Shown here piece after piece: positions 29,236 through 39,828 of a stretch of DNA of 64,000 nt. The notes under the pieces were generated by a model. It was not told the origin of the DNA. It was given only the letters and a program-made list of their open reading frames with translations, and ran no database searches. Every line of letters starts with the position of its first letter. Position 1 is the stretch's first letter. Origin of the DNA: a bacterium. Its GTDB lineage: Bacteria; Myxococcota_A; Bradymonadia; UBA7976; UBA1532. Location: the NCBI GenBank assembly GCA_030426085.1, contig JAUHYW010000026.1:1-64000 (forward strand), written 5' to 3'. The position numbers were made by a program, and so were the translations under genes.

Positions 29236-32214
29236 ATGCGATGGGCCTGCATGGCATGGGCGCTGGCCCTGCCAGCCCTGGCATGGGCCCAGGCGCCGCT
29301 GGTCGACGGGCTGGGCGGGCCCCTCGACCTGGGGCCGAACCAGCTCGGCGCCGGTGACGACGGCAGCCTGCCGCTCAGGACCGATCCCGCCAACGCCCGG
29401 TACGACGCCGATCTGGAGGCGGCCTTCCCCGACGGGTTCAACTTCTACGGCGTCCAGTACAACGGCCTCAACATCAACATCAACGGCAGCCTGTCGTTCG
29501 GCGGGTCGCGCCTGCAACTCGATGAGAGGCCATTCCCCCGCCCGGCGGGTGGGCAGCCGCCCAGCTTTCCGATGATCGCGCCCTTCCTCGCCGACGTGGA
29601 CACCCGCGGCCAGCGAGCGGGCGTCAACAACCGGATCCACTACGCCGCCGACGCGCCCGGTCAGCGGCTCGTGGTGACGTGGAACGAGGTGGGCTACTTC
29701 GAGCAGCGCATCGATCTGCTCAACACCTTCCAGGTCATCCTGACCGCCCGCCCCGACCTCGACCCGGGCGACTTCGACGTCGAGCTCCGCTACAACCGCT
29801 GCGAGTGGAGCGCGGGCGACGGCGAGCTCGATCAGCCGCCGGTGGTGCACGCCCGGGTGGGCTTCGACGCCGCCAACGGGGTCGACTTCGCCGAGTTGAC
29901 CCCGTTCTCCGGCACCGCGCGCGTCCTCGATATGTGCTTCGTATCCAACACCGACCAGCCGGGCGTCTGGCGATTCCCCGCCCGCGGGGGTGACGTCTAC
30001 GTCTGCGGCAACGGGGTGGTCGAGCCGGGCGAGGAGTGCGACGAGGCCGACGTGAACCGGCGCTTCCGCTCGGGCGACGGCTGCTCGGCGGACTGCCGGC
30101 TCGAGGTCGACCGGGACTGCGACGGGGTCTACGCCCTCGTCACCCCGCCCGCGGAGCCGGTCGCCGGCTACGACAACTGCCCCGGGGCGCCGCAGCTCGA
30201 CTGCGCCGACGCCGACGTGCAGCGGCTCGGCGACGGCAACCCGACCTACAACCCCTTCCAGCTCGACAACGACGAGGACGGCGAGGGCGACGCCTGCGAC
30301 GACGACGACGACAACGACATCCTCCCCGACGAGGCGGACAACTGCCCCACCGTCCGCAACGGGCCGAACGACCCGGGCACCGACGGCGTCGACGACGACC
30401 GGGACGGCGCGGTCGACGAGGCCGGCGAGGAGTCGCAGCGCAACTTCGACGGCGACCCCAAGGGCGACGCCTGCGACATCGACAGCGACGATGACGGCGT
30501 GCCGGATTTCTCCGTCGCCGGCGACCCCGACTCGGGCGCCTTCGACAACTGCCGCTTCGGCTTCAACCCCGATCAGAGCGACATCGACGGCGACGGCCTC
30601 GGCGACGCCTGTGACTGCGATCTGGACGGCGACGGGATCAACAACGCCGACACCGGCGAGGCGTTCGTCGGCGGCGGCGAGCGGAGCGTGGCCTGCCCCG
30701 ATCCCCGGGACAACTGCAACTTCACCCCCAACCCCGGCCAGGGCGACGTCGACCGGGACGGCGTAGGTGACGCCTGCGACGGCGATCGGGACGGGGACAC
30801 CGTGCTCGACGCGAACGACAACTGCCGCGACCAGCCCAACCCCACTCAGGTCGACCGCGACGGCGACGGCCTCGGCGACGCCTGCGACCCCGACGACGAC
30901 GCCGACGGGGTCGACGACGTCGACGACAACTGCCCGACCCGGGCCAGCCCGGATCAGACCGACACCGACGGCGACGGGGCCGGCGACATCTGCGACCCCG
31001 ACGACGACGCCGACGGCGCACCCGACGGCGTCGACAACTGCCCGAAGACCGCCAACCCCGATCAATCCGACACCGACGACGACGGCGAGGGCGACGCCTG
31101 CGACTGCGACCTGGACGGGGACGGGGCCAACAACGCCGACACGGGCGCGGTCTACGTCGGCGGGCCGGGCGGCGCGTGCCCCGATCCACGGGACAACTGC
31201 AACTTCACCCCCAACCCCGACCAGGCCGACGGCGACGGCGACGGCGTCGGCGACGCCTGTCAGGGCGACGGCGACGGCGACGGCGTGCCCGACGCGGACG
31301 ACAACTGCCCCGAGCTGCCCAACCCGCTCCAGGCCGACGCCGACGGCGACGGGCTCGGCGACGCCTGCGACGCCACCGCGGGCAGCGACGGAGACGCCGA
31401 CGGGGTCGCCGACGCGGACGACAACTGCCCCTCGGCCGCCAACCCCGCGCAGACCGACACCGACGGCGACGGCCAGGGGGACGCCTGCGACGACGACGAC
31501 GACGGCGACGGGCAGGTCGATCCGGACGACAACTGCCCCCTGCTCGCCAACCCGGCTCAGGGCGACCTCGACCTGGACGGCGCCGGCGACGCCTGCGACG
31601 ACGATGACGACGGCGACGGCGTCACCGACGCGCAGGACGCCTGCCCCCAGACCGCCGACCCCCAGCAGACCGACACCGACGGCGACCGCCGGGGCGACGC
31701 CTGCGACAACGACGATGACGACGACCTGCACCTCGACGCGGTGGACAACTGCCCGACCGTGCCCAACGCCGGCCTGCGCGACCGCGACGAGGACGGCGTG
31801 GGCGACGTCTGCGACGACGACGACGACAACGACGGCGCGCTCGACGCCACCGACAACTGCCCCCTGACGCCCAACCCCGATCAGATCGACGACGACGGGG
31901 ATGGCATCGGCAACGCATGCGACGACGACTGGGACGACGACGGCGTCGCCAACGACGACGACAACTGCCCCCGGACGCCCAACCCGACGCAAGCCGACGA
32001 GGACGGCGACGGCGTCGGCGACCGGTGCGACGCCACCTGCGATCCGACGCTCTTCGACTGCGCCCGGGCCGGCTTGCAGTCGGGCTGCGCCTGCCGGATG
32101 GCATCGCCCGGGGATGGACCGCCGCCGGGGGCCTGGCTGCTCGCGCTGGCCCTGCTCGGCCTCGCGCCCGGGGTGAGGCGCCGGATCCGACGCCACGACG
32201 AGGGGGGACGATGA
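29236..32214 (+). CDS. nidogen-like/thrombospondin type 3 repeat surface protein with MYXO-CTERM-like tail
   Basis: 992 aa. Signal peptide (MRWACMAWALALPALAWA). Residues about 20-250 resemble a nidogen-like domain (FPDGFNFYG, NININGSLSFGG, VVTWNEVGYFE). A Cys motif CGNGVVEPGEECDE follows, as in other myxobacterial surface proteins, and then about 15 calcium-binding TSP3 repeats (D-x-D-G-D-G-x-G-D-x-C-D ... DNCP). The C-terminus has Cys-Ala-Cys, a helix WLLALALLGLA and an Arg cluster, which suits myxosortase-type processing and outer-surface anchoring. ATG 29236 has GGGAG five bases upstream; ATG 29218 is in frame but lacks a site. The stop overlaps the next start (ATGA). Confidence 0.85.
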   Translation: MRWACMAWALALPALAWAQAPLVDGLGGPLDLGPNQLGAGDDGSLPLRTDPANARYDADLEAAFPDGFNFYGVQYNGLNININGSLSFGGSRLQLDERPFPRPAGGQPPSFPMIAPFLADVDTRGQRAGVNNRIHYAADAPGQRLVVTWNEVGYFEQRIDLLNTFQVILTARPDLDPGDFDVELRYNRCEWSAGDGELDQPPVVHARVGFDAANGVDFAELTPFSGTARVLDMCFVSNTDQPGVWRFPARGGDVYVCGNGVVEPGEECDEADVNRRFRSGDGCSADCRLEVDRDCDGVYALVTPPAEPVAGYDNCPGAPQLDCADADVQRLGDGNPTYNPFQLDNDEDGEGDACDDDDDNDILPDEADNCPTVRNGPNDPGTDGVDDDRDGAVDEAGEESQRNFDGDPKGDACDIDSDDDGVPDFSVAGDPDSGAFDNCRFGFNPDQSDIDGDGLGDACDCDLDGDGINNADTGEAFVGGGERSVACPDPRDNCNFTPNPGQGDVDRDGVGDACDGDRDGDTVLDANDNCRDQPNPTQVDRDGDGLGDACDPDDDADGVDDVDDNCPTRASPDQTDTDGDGAGDICDPDDDADGAPDGVDNCPKTANPDQSDTDDDGEGDACDCDLDGDGANNADTGAVYVGGPGGACPDPRDNCNFTPNPDQADGDGDGVGDACQGDGDGDGVPDADDNCPELPNPLQADADGDGLGDACDATAGSDGDADGVADADDNCPSAANPAQTDTDGDGQGDACDDDDDGDGQVDPDDNCPLLANPAQGDLDLDGAGDACDDDDDGDGVTDAQDACPQTADPQQTDTDGDRRGDACDNDDDDDLHLDAVDNCPTVPNAGLRDRDEDGVGDVCDDDDDNDGALDATDNCPLTPNPDQIDDDGDGIGNACDDDWDDDGVANDDDNCPRTPNPTQADEDGDGVGDRCDATCDPTLFDCARAGLQSGCACRMASPGDGPPPGAWLLALALLGLAPGVRRRIRRHDEGGR

Positions 32215-35200
32215 GATCGGCCGCGCTCCCGCTGCTCCTGCTGCTCGCCCTGCCGGCCCGGGCCCAGCACCCGCTGCCGCCGCACGTCCTGCTGATCGTC
32301 GACACGTCGAGCTCCATGACGCTCGCCTCGACCGCGCCCCCCGCGTGCGCGTGGACCTGTGCGCCGCCCGCCGCCGGGGTATGCCTCGACGCCGGCACCG
32401 GCTGCCCGCCGGGGGTGCCCTGCACCGGAGCCGAGGGCGACTATCGCTGCGCGCCCACGACCTTCGGCGACGGCTCGGTCGACCACCCGGGCCTGGACTA
32501 CGACGGCGATGGGCTGCCCGACGACAGCCGGATGTATCGGGCCAAGGAGGCGCTGCGGGCCGCCCTGCTCGACGCCCCCGACGTCGCGTTCGGTCTCATG
32601 CGCTTCGCTCAGCTCGAAGGCGATGGCATCCGGGCGACGTGTGAGTGCAGCGGCTGCGGCGCGCCGTGCAACCCGACGTTCGAGGCGTCCGCCTACGATG
32701 TCTTCCCATACGCCGACGGCGAGGGCCGCGTCGACTACGACGGCAGCACCGCGGCGTGCGCAGAGGGCGGCGAGCTGCTCGTGCCCGTCGAGGCCGGGAG
32801 CCACCCCACCATCGAGATGTGGATCGACCACCGCCAGAGCCACCCCTACGACGCGGGCGGCGACCGCGAGCTGCGCGCGGACGGCGGCACCCCGCTCGTC
32901 GGCTCGCTGGAGGCCGCGCTGGCCTACTTCCGCGACGCCTCGATCCCGGCCGATCCCCACGCGATGTGCCGCCCGCGCGCGGTCGTCCTGATCACCGACG
33001 GCGACGAGAGCTGCGTGCTGCGAGAGGCGCGCGAGGCCGCCCTGCGCGCGGCGGCCCGCGGCCTGCTCGAATTGCAGATCGACGGCGGGCCGGCCCCGAT
33101 CCGGACGCACGTCGTGGGGGTCGGCGAGGCGATCGAAGGCTCCGCGCATCTGCCCATCGTCGCGCTCGAGGGGGGCACCGTGGCGCCCAGGTTCGGCGCC
33201 GACACCGACGGGCTCCGGCAGGCGCTCACGGCCATCCTCGACGACATCGCCCCGCCGCCGCTGCCCGATGGGTGCCCCGACGGCATGCCAGCCGCCTGCG
33301 GATGCGACGGGGCCGAGGTCGTCTGCGGCTGCGACGCGGACGCCGACGCGGTCCCCGACGCGGTGGACAACTGCCCGGCGATCCCCAACGGCCCCGGCGA
33401 GGCGGGCGACGGGGCGCAGGCCGACGCCGACGGGGACGGCCTCGGCGACGCCTGCGACTGCGACCTGGACGGCGACGGGATCAACAACGCCGACACCGGC
33501 ATGGCCTACATCGGCGGGGCGGGCATGCTCTGCCCCGATCGGGTGGACAACTGCAACGCCGACCCCAACCCCGACCAGCGCGACGCCGACGAGGACGGCC
33601 TCGGCGATGTCTGCGACGACGACCGGGACGGCGACGGCGTGCCCGACGAGGCCGACAACTGCCCCGACGTGCCCAACCCCAACCAACGGGATCTCGACGG
33701 CGACGGCGCGGGCGCCGCCTGCGACCCGGACGACGACGGGGATGGGGTGAACGAGGGCGCCGAGTGCCCGGCCGAGGACGATCCGGACCGATCGGACATC
33801 GACGGCGACGGCGCCGACGACGCCTGCGACCCCGACGACGACGCCGACGGCGTGCCCGACGACGGGGACAACTGCCCGCTGATCGCCAACCCCGCCCAGC
33901 GCGATCGGGACGGGGACGGCGCCGGCGACGCCTGCGACTGCGATCTGGACGGGGACGGGGTCAACAACGCCGACACCGGCGCGACCTACGTCGGCGCGCC
34001 CGGCGAGCCGTGCCCCGCCCCGCGGGACAACTGCACGTTCACGGCGAACCCGGGGCAGGAGGACGGGGTCAGCGACGGGGTCGGCGACGCCTGCCGCGGC
34101 GACCGGGACGGCGACGGCGTGCCCGACGCCGACGACAACTGCCCCCAGGTCCCCGACGCCCCCGACAGGGCGCAGGCCGACGCCGACGAAGACGGCCTGG
34201 GCGATGTGTGCGACGAGACGTCGGGGGCCGACCGGGACGGAGACGGGATCCCCGACGCGGACGACACCTGCCTCTGGATCGCCGACGCCGACCAGCTCGA
34301 CACCGACGGCGACGGCCGGGGCGACGCCTGCGACGACGACGATGACGACGACGGGCGGCCCGACGGGCGGGACAACTGCACCCGGGTCGTCAACCCCGAC
34401 CAGCGCGACGCCGACCGGGACGGGGCCGGCGACGTGTGCGACGACGACGACGACAACGACGGGGTGTCCGACGCAGAGGACGGCTGCGCGGAGGTCTCCG
34501 ACGCCGACCAGACCGACACCGACGGCGACCGCCTCGGCGACGCCTGCGACCCCGATGACGACAACGACGGGCGCGACGACGACGGGGACAACTGCCCGCT
34601 CGACGCCAACCCCGACCAGCGGGACACCGACGGGGACGGCGACGGCGACGCCTGCGACGACGACGACGACGCCGACCGGGTGCCCGACGCGGCGGACGGC
34701 TGCCCGCTCACGAACGACCCGACCCAGGCCGACGCCGACGCCGACGGCGTCGGCGACGCCTGCGACTGCGATCGGGACGGGGACGGCCACGGCAACGCCG
34801 GCCCCGACGCGCAGGGCGGCGACTGCCCCGCGGCCGACGACAACTGCCCCGCCGAGGCCAACGGCGACCAGCTCGACCGCGACGGCGACGGCGCGGGGGA
34901 CGCCTGCGACGACGATGACGACGGCGACGGCCTCGGCGACGGCGCCGACAACTGCCCGCTCGACGCCGACCCCGACGCGCAGGACACCGACTCGGACGGC
35001 GCCGGCGATGTCTGCGACGACGACGATGACGACGACGGCGTCCCGGACGACGGCGACAACTGCCGGCTGGCGGCCAACCCCGACCAGCGGGACGACGACG
35101 GCGATGGCATCGGCGACGCGTGTGACACCGACTGGGACGCCGATGACATCCCCAACAGCGACGACAACTGCCCCCGGATCACCAACCCGACGCAGGCCGA

Positions 35201-35444
35201 CGAGGACGGCGACGGCGTGGGCGACGCGTGCGACGACGCCTGTGATCCGACGCTCTTCGACTGCGCTCGGGCCGGCGGCGTACGCACCGGCTGCGCCTGT
35301 GATGTGGCGCCGTCCGATGGCCTGCCCTCGCCCTGGATCTGGCTCGTCTCGCTGGCCGCGCTCGGCCTCGGCGTCAGAACAAGGCGGCGACGCCCAGCCC
35401 GATCCGGTAGCCGTGCAGGCCGGCCGGGTCGTCGGACGGGTTGA
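32211..35444 (+). CDS. VWA-domain/thrombospondin type 3 repeat surface protein with MYXO-CTERM-like tail
   Basis: 1077 aa. Signal peptide to about residue 19, then a von Willebrand A domain (residues about 25-350) with MIDAS-type VLLIVDTSSSM, a later acidic VVLITDGDESC, and inserted Cys-rich loops. About 16 TSP3 repeats follow. The tail CDPTLFDCARAG, Cys-Ala-Cys, helix WIWLVSLAALGL and RRRR nearly copies the end of the preceding protein, so the two arose by duplication. VWA domains of this kind bind protein ligands metal-dependently. Translation is coupled to the upstream gene by ATGA. The last 71 bp overlap the convergent gene at 35374, and the tail runs about 16 residues past the Arg cluster, longer than usual. 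Confidence 0.85.
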   Translation: MRSAALPLLLLLALPARAQHPLPPHVLLIVDTSSSMTLASTAPPACAWTCAPPAAGVCLDAGTGCPPGVPCTGAEGDYRCAPTTFGDGSVDHPGLDYDGDGLPDDSRMYRAKEALRAALLDAPDVAFGLMRFAQLEGDGIRATCECSGCGAPCNPTFEASAYDVFPYADGEGRVDYDGSTAACAEGGELLVPVEAGSHPTIEMWIDHRQSHPYDAGGDRELRADGGTPLVGSLEAALAYFRDASIPADPHAMCRPRAVVLITDGDESCVLREAREAALRAAARGLLELQIDGGPAPIRTHVVGVGEAIEGSAHLPIVALEGGTVAPRFGADTDGLRQALTAILDDIAPPPLPDGCPDGMPAACGCDGAEVVCGCDADADAVPDAVDNCPAIPNGPGEAGDGAQADADGDGLGDACDCDLDGDGINNADTGMAYIGGAGMLCPDRVDNCNADPNPDQRDADEDGLGDVCDDDRDGDGVPDEADNCPDVPNPNQRDLDGDGAGAACDPDDDGDGVNEGAECPAEDDPDRSDIDGDGADDACDPDDDADGVPDDGDNCPLIANPAQRDRDGDGAGDACDCDLDGDGVNNADTGATYVGAPGEPCPAPRDNCTFTANPGQEDGVSDGVGDACRGDRDGDGVPDADDNCPQVPDAPDRAQADADEDGLGDVCDETSGADRDGDGIPDADDTCLWIADADQLDTDGDGRGDACDDDDDDDGRPDGRDNCTRVVNPDQRDADRDGAGDVCDDDDDNDGVSDAEDGCAEVSDADQTDTDGDRLGDACDPDDDNDGRDDDGDNCPLDANPDQRDTDGDGDGDACDDDDDADRVPDAADGCPLTNDPTQADADADGVGDACDCDRDGDGHGNAGPDAQGGDCPAADDNCPAEANGDQLDRDGDGAGDACDDDDDGDGLGDGADNCPLDADPDAQDTDSDGAGDVCDDDDDDDGVPDDGDNCRLAANPDQRDDDGDGIGDACDTDWDADDIPNSDDNCPRITNPTQADEDGDGVGDACDDACDPTLFDCARAGGVRTGCACDVAPSDGLPSPWIWLVSLAALGLGVRTRRRRPARSGSRAGRPGRRTG

Positions 35445-36320
35445 GCCGCAGCAGCCCCAGGCTGCCTCGCAGCGACGCGCGGATGTGCGTCTTCGACACC
35501 TTCCAGGTCCAGGCCCCGCCGAGCACGCCGTCCGCCAGGAACGCCGCCATGTCGATCGGCGCCTCGGCCGACGCCGTCGCCTCGCGGGCCTCGACCACCC
35601 CGCCGAGGCGGGCGCCGACCATCACCGACAGCGCGCCGCCGAACGGATGCCAGCCCGCGCCGACGGTGCCCTCGACGATCGTCCAGCGCCAATCGGCGGA
35701 CTGCTCGCCGTCGGGCGTCGAGCGGGCGTAGTCGAGCCCGGCGTAGGTCACCGCCGGATCGAGCAGCACGCTGAACTCGGGCGTCAGCCGATACGCGAAG
35801 GCGACCCCCAACTCCAGCGCGGGGCCGATCGTCACCTCGCCCTCGGCGAATCGACCCAGGGCCAGCCCCGAGATCCCGCCGCCGACCTGGGGTCCGAACG
35901 TGAACCGGCTGGGCGGCTCGGGCGCGGGCGCCGTCGGCTTCACCGCGATCCGCCGCGCCGCCCGGCACGCCGCCTGGGCCTCGGCCAGCCGCTCGTCGGC
36001 CGCCTTCGAGACGTCGCGGTCGGTGGCGTCCCGGGCGGCGGCGAACTCGACGACCGCGTCGCAGGCCCGCGCCGGCGCCGCCTTCGCCCGATCGAGCAGG
36101 ACCTGACCCAGGCTGAACCGCAGCAGCGGACCGATCGACGGGCCGCGGCACGCCTCGATGCCCAGCCCCTCGCGCAGCGTGGCCTCGGCCGCGTCGAGGT
36201 CGCCCGCCCGGTGCGCGGTGGCCCCCTGCCCCAGCAGTTCGAAGCAGCGGGCCGCCGCCTCACCCGGCCACCCGATCAGCGCGATACACACGGCCGCCGC
36301 CGCGCCGACGCCCCGGATCA

Positions 36321-36324
<4 letters not shown>
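35374..36324 (-). CDS. periplasmic TPR-like plus beta-barrel protein
   Basis: 316 aa. Signal peptide (to about residue 24, ending EAAA). Residues 25-125 are a helical, TPR-like module with CFELLGQGATAHRAG, LLRFSLGQVLLDRA, and ARACDAVVEF; it is clearly related to the N-terminal module of the 61528 protein. Residues about 150-316 are amphipathic beta-strands ending in Leu-Phe (GYRIGLGVAALF), like an outer-membrane beta-barrel. The ATG overlaps the kinase stop by ATGA, so kinase and envelope protein are co-translated; it may be a partner or target of that kinase. Start MMIRG is chosen at the signal peptide. Confidence 0.7.
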
Positions 36325-37895
<1,571 letters not shown>

Positions 37896-38025
37896 CAGGG
37901 GCTTCCTCCTCAGCGGAGGCTAGCACAGCCCACTGCCCGTCAGAAGCGGAGGCGACCGGGACCCACGAGGCAGACCCTCGATCGGAGGCGGGCGGCGCAA
38001 CCCTGCCGCCGGAAGGCGGCGTGGC

Positions 38026-39624
38026 TCAGCGGGGGCAGGCCCGCTCCGATCCCAGAGTCGCGATACACCGGGCGCGATGCAGCCGCTGGGCACGGGACGC
38101 CCGCTGGTCGCCGGTCGCTTCGAGGCGGCGGAGCAGGCGCCGAGCCCGCGCGCACTCACAAACCTCCAGAGCATCCTCGACGGCCCGAACGAGGCCCGGG
38201 GCCGACGCTTCACGGCTGAGGGCTTTGCGCTGCGCCGGCGGGCGTCTGCGCCGGCGGCGCGAGCGATGGCGCTCGACGGGAGACCCCCGAGCCAGCGCAA
38301 CGGACGGATGCACCTCGGCCTCGGGCGCTCGCTCCGGCCCGCCCACCCCCGCGTCATCGGCCCAGGCCACGACCCGGGTGAAGACCAGGGCATCCGGCGC
38401 TTCGGCATCCCGCGCCGGCTCAGCCGACGCCTCCGAGGCCCACGCGCCGACGCTCGCCCACCGATCCCCCACGGCTCGGTCCGGGGCGTCGCTGCTCCAC
38501 CAGACCCACGCGATACAGACCGAGCCGACAGCGCCGATCAGCGCCGCCACCCAGGACCATCCGACCCGCACCTCGGGCCGCTCCTGCGCCGGGGGGCCCA
38601 CGGTTTCGAAGACCCCCCGCATCTCGTTCGATGTTGACGAGATGTCGCTCGGCGCGCGCGCCGGGCCGACGATCGCCGTCGGTGGGAGCGGGATCGGCAT
38701 CGGCGGCATCTTCGATGGGATCGTGTCGAGGGGCGGCAGCCCGGCCGCTGCGAGCGGTCGCCCGCTCGGGCCCGAGCCGGGCAGGGACCGACCGACCGCG
38801 CTCAGCGCCGAGGCCATGTCAGCGGCCGTGAGATATCGCTCTGCCGGCCGTTTGGCCATCGCCCGCCGGATCACCTCCGCGAGGCCCGCGTCCACACCGC
38901 AGGGCAGCTCGGGCACCGGATCGGACAGGTGAGCGACGAGGGCTCTCGGCGCCGGGAGCGGATACGGTTTACGCCCGGTGGTCAGCAGGAAGAGCGTGCC
39001 CCCGAGCGCGTAGAGATCGGACGCTGGCTCGGCCCGGCCCTCGATCTGCTCCGGTGCCATGTAGGCCGGCGTACCGGGGGCCCCGCCGGGGCGGGTGAGG
39101 TCCGACTCGTCACGGACCGCGCCCTGCATCTTGGCGATGCCGAAGTCGAGCAGCTTCAACGTCGGGCGATCGACCGTGCCACCCAGCATCAGGTTGGCCG
39201 GCTTGACGTCCCGGTGCACGACCCCATGGGCGTGGGCATACTCGAGCGCGGCGAGGGCCTGGAGGCCGAGTTCGACGACCGTCTCCGTTGGGAGGGGGCC
39301 GAGCTCGGCGACCACGTCGTTCAGCGGCTGCCCTTCGACGAAGGACTGCACCATATAGACATGGCCTTCTCTGTCTCGACCGTAGTCGTACATCCGCACG
39401 ATCTGCGGATGGCTCAGCGTCATGAGCGTCCGCGCCTCGCGCCGGAAGCGCCGCCCACGGGCGCCGTCGATCCGGAACGCGACCTTGACCGCGACCGGTA
39501 CATCGAGGAGGAGATGCCATCCACGGTATACCGCACCGAACCCTCCGGCGCCGAGCAGTCCATCCAGACGGTACTTGCCATCCAGGATGATACCGACGAG
39601 CGAGCCGGGTTCGTTCTCAGGCAA
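38026..39624 (-). CDS. transmembrane Ser/Thr protein kinase, paralogue of the downstream kinase
   Basis: 532 aa. Same layout as the 36321 kinase and aligned from the first residues: GAGGFG (25-30), Lys47, HRDVKPAN (about 137-144), DFG, GTPAYMAPEQ, membrane helix near 352-372 (VAALIGAVGSVCIAWVWW). The outer region is Arg-rich and ends with the same Cys module (CEC ... RARC ... ACPR). All catalytic residues are present, so both copies should be active. TTG 39624 with GGAGG eight bases upstream; upstream in-frame sense codons are discounted. Tandem duplication with divergence of the linker suggests two sensors feeding related pathways. Confidence 0.88.
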   Translation of the reverse strand: MPENEPGSLVGIILDGKYRLDGLLGAGGFGAVYRGWHLLLDVPVAVKVAFRIDGARGRRFRREARTLMTLSHPQIVRMYDYGRDREGHVYMVQSFVEGQPLNDVVAELGPLPTETVVELGLQALAALEYAHAHGVVHRDVKPANLMLGGTVDRPTLKLLDFGIAKMQGAVRDESDLTRPGGAPGTPAYMAPEQIEGRAEPASDLYALGGTLFLLTTGRKPYPLPAPRALVAHLSDPVPELPCGVDAGLAEVIRRAMAKRPAERYLTAADMASALSAVGRSLPGSGPSGRPLAAAGLPPLDTIPSKMPPMPIPLPPTAIVGPARAPSDISSTSNEMRGVFETVGPPAQERPEVRVGWSWVAALIGAVGSVCIAWVWWSSDAPDRAVGDRWASVGAWASEASAEPARDAEAPDALVFTRVVAWADDAGVGGPERAPEAEVHPSVALARGSPVERHRSRRRRRRPPAQRKALSREASAPGLVRAVEDALEVCECARARRLLRRLEATGDQRASRAQRLHRARCIATLGSERACPR

Positions 39625-39794
39625 TAGGGGCGCCTCCTGCGGCGCGCAGGTTAGCAGAGCGACCCAGCGAGTGAAAGGCGGGGGGGATGGATGAAATGGC
39701 CATGAAATGGCCATGAGATGGCATGCCGAAAAGGGTCTTCGGGTGCCCCCGGTCAGAGCACTTCGATGGTCGGACGGGGTGAGGTGGGTGGACC

Positions 39795-39819
39795 GCGCCG
39801 GGGCCGGGCGCCCCGGCGC
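39795..39819 (-). terminator. GC-rich hairpin downstream of the 39829 gene
   Basis: A perfect 10-bp stem (39795-39804 pairs with 39810-39819) around a five-base loop lies ten bases past the stop of the 39829 gene. There is no T-run after it, so it may stabilise or pause rather than terminate in the classical way. Confidence 0.4.
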
Positions 39820-39828
39820 GGGGGCCGC

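Noticed and set aside
30160-35250. Satellite-like DNA repeats
   Set aside because: The periodicity comes from coding of thrombospondin type 3 repeats and is explained by the proteins.
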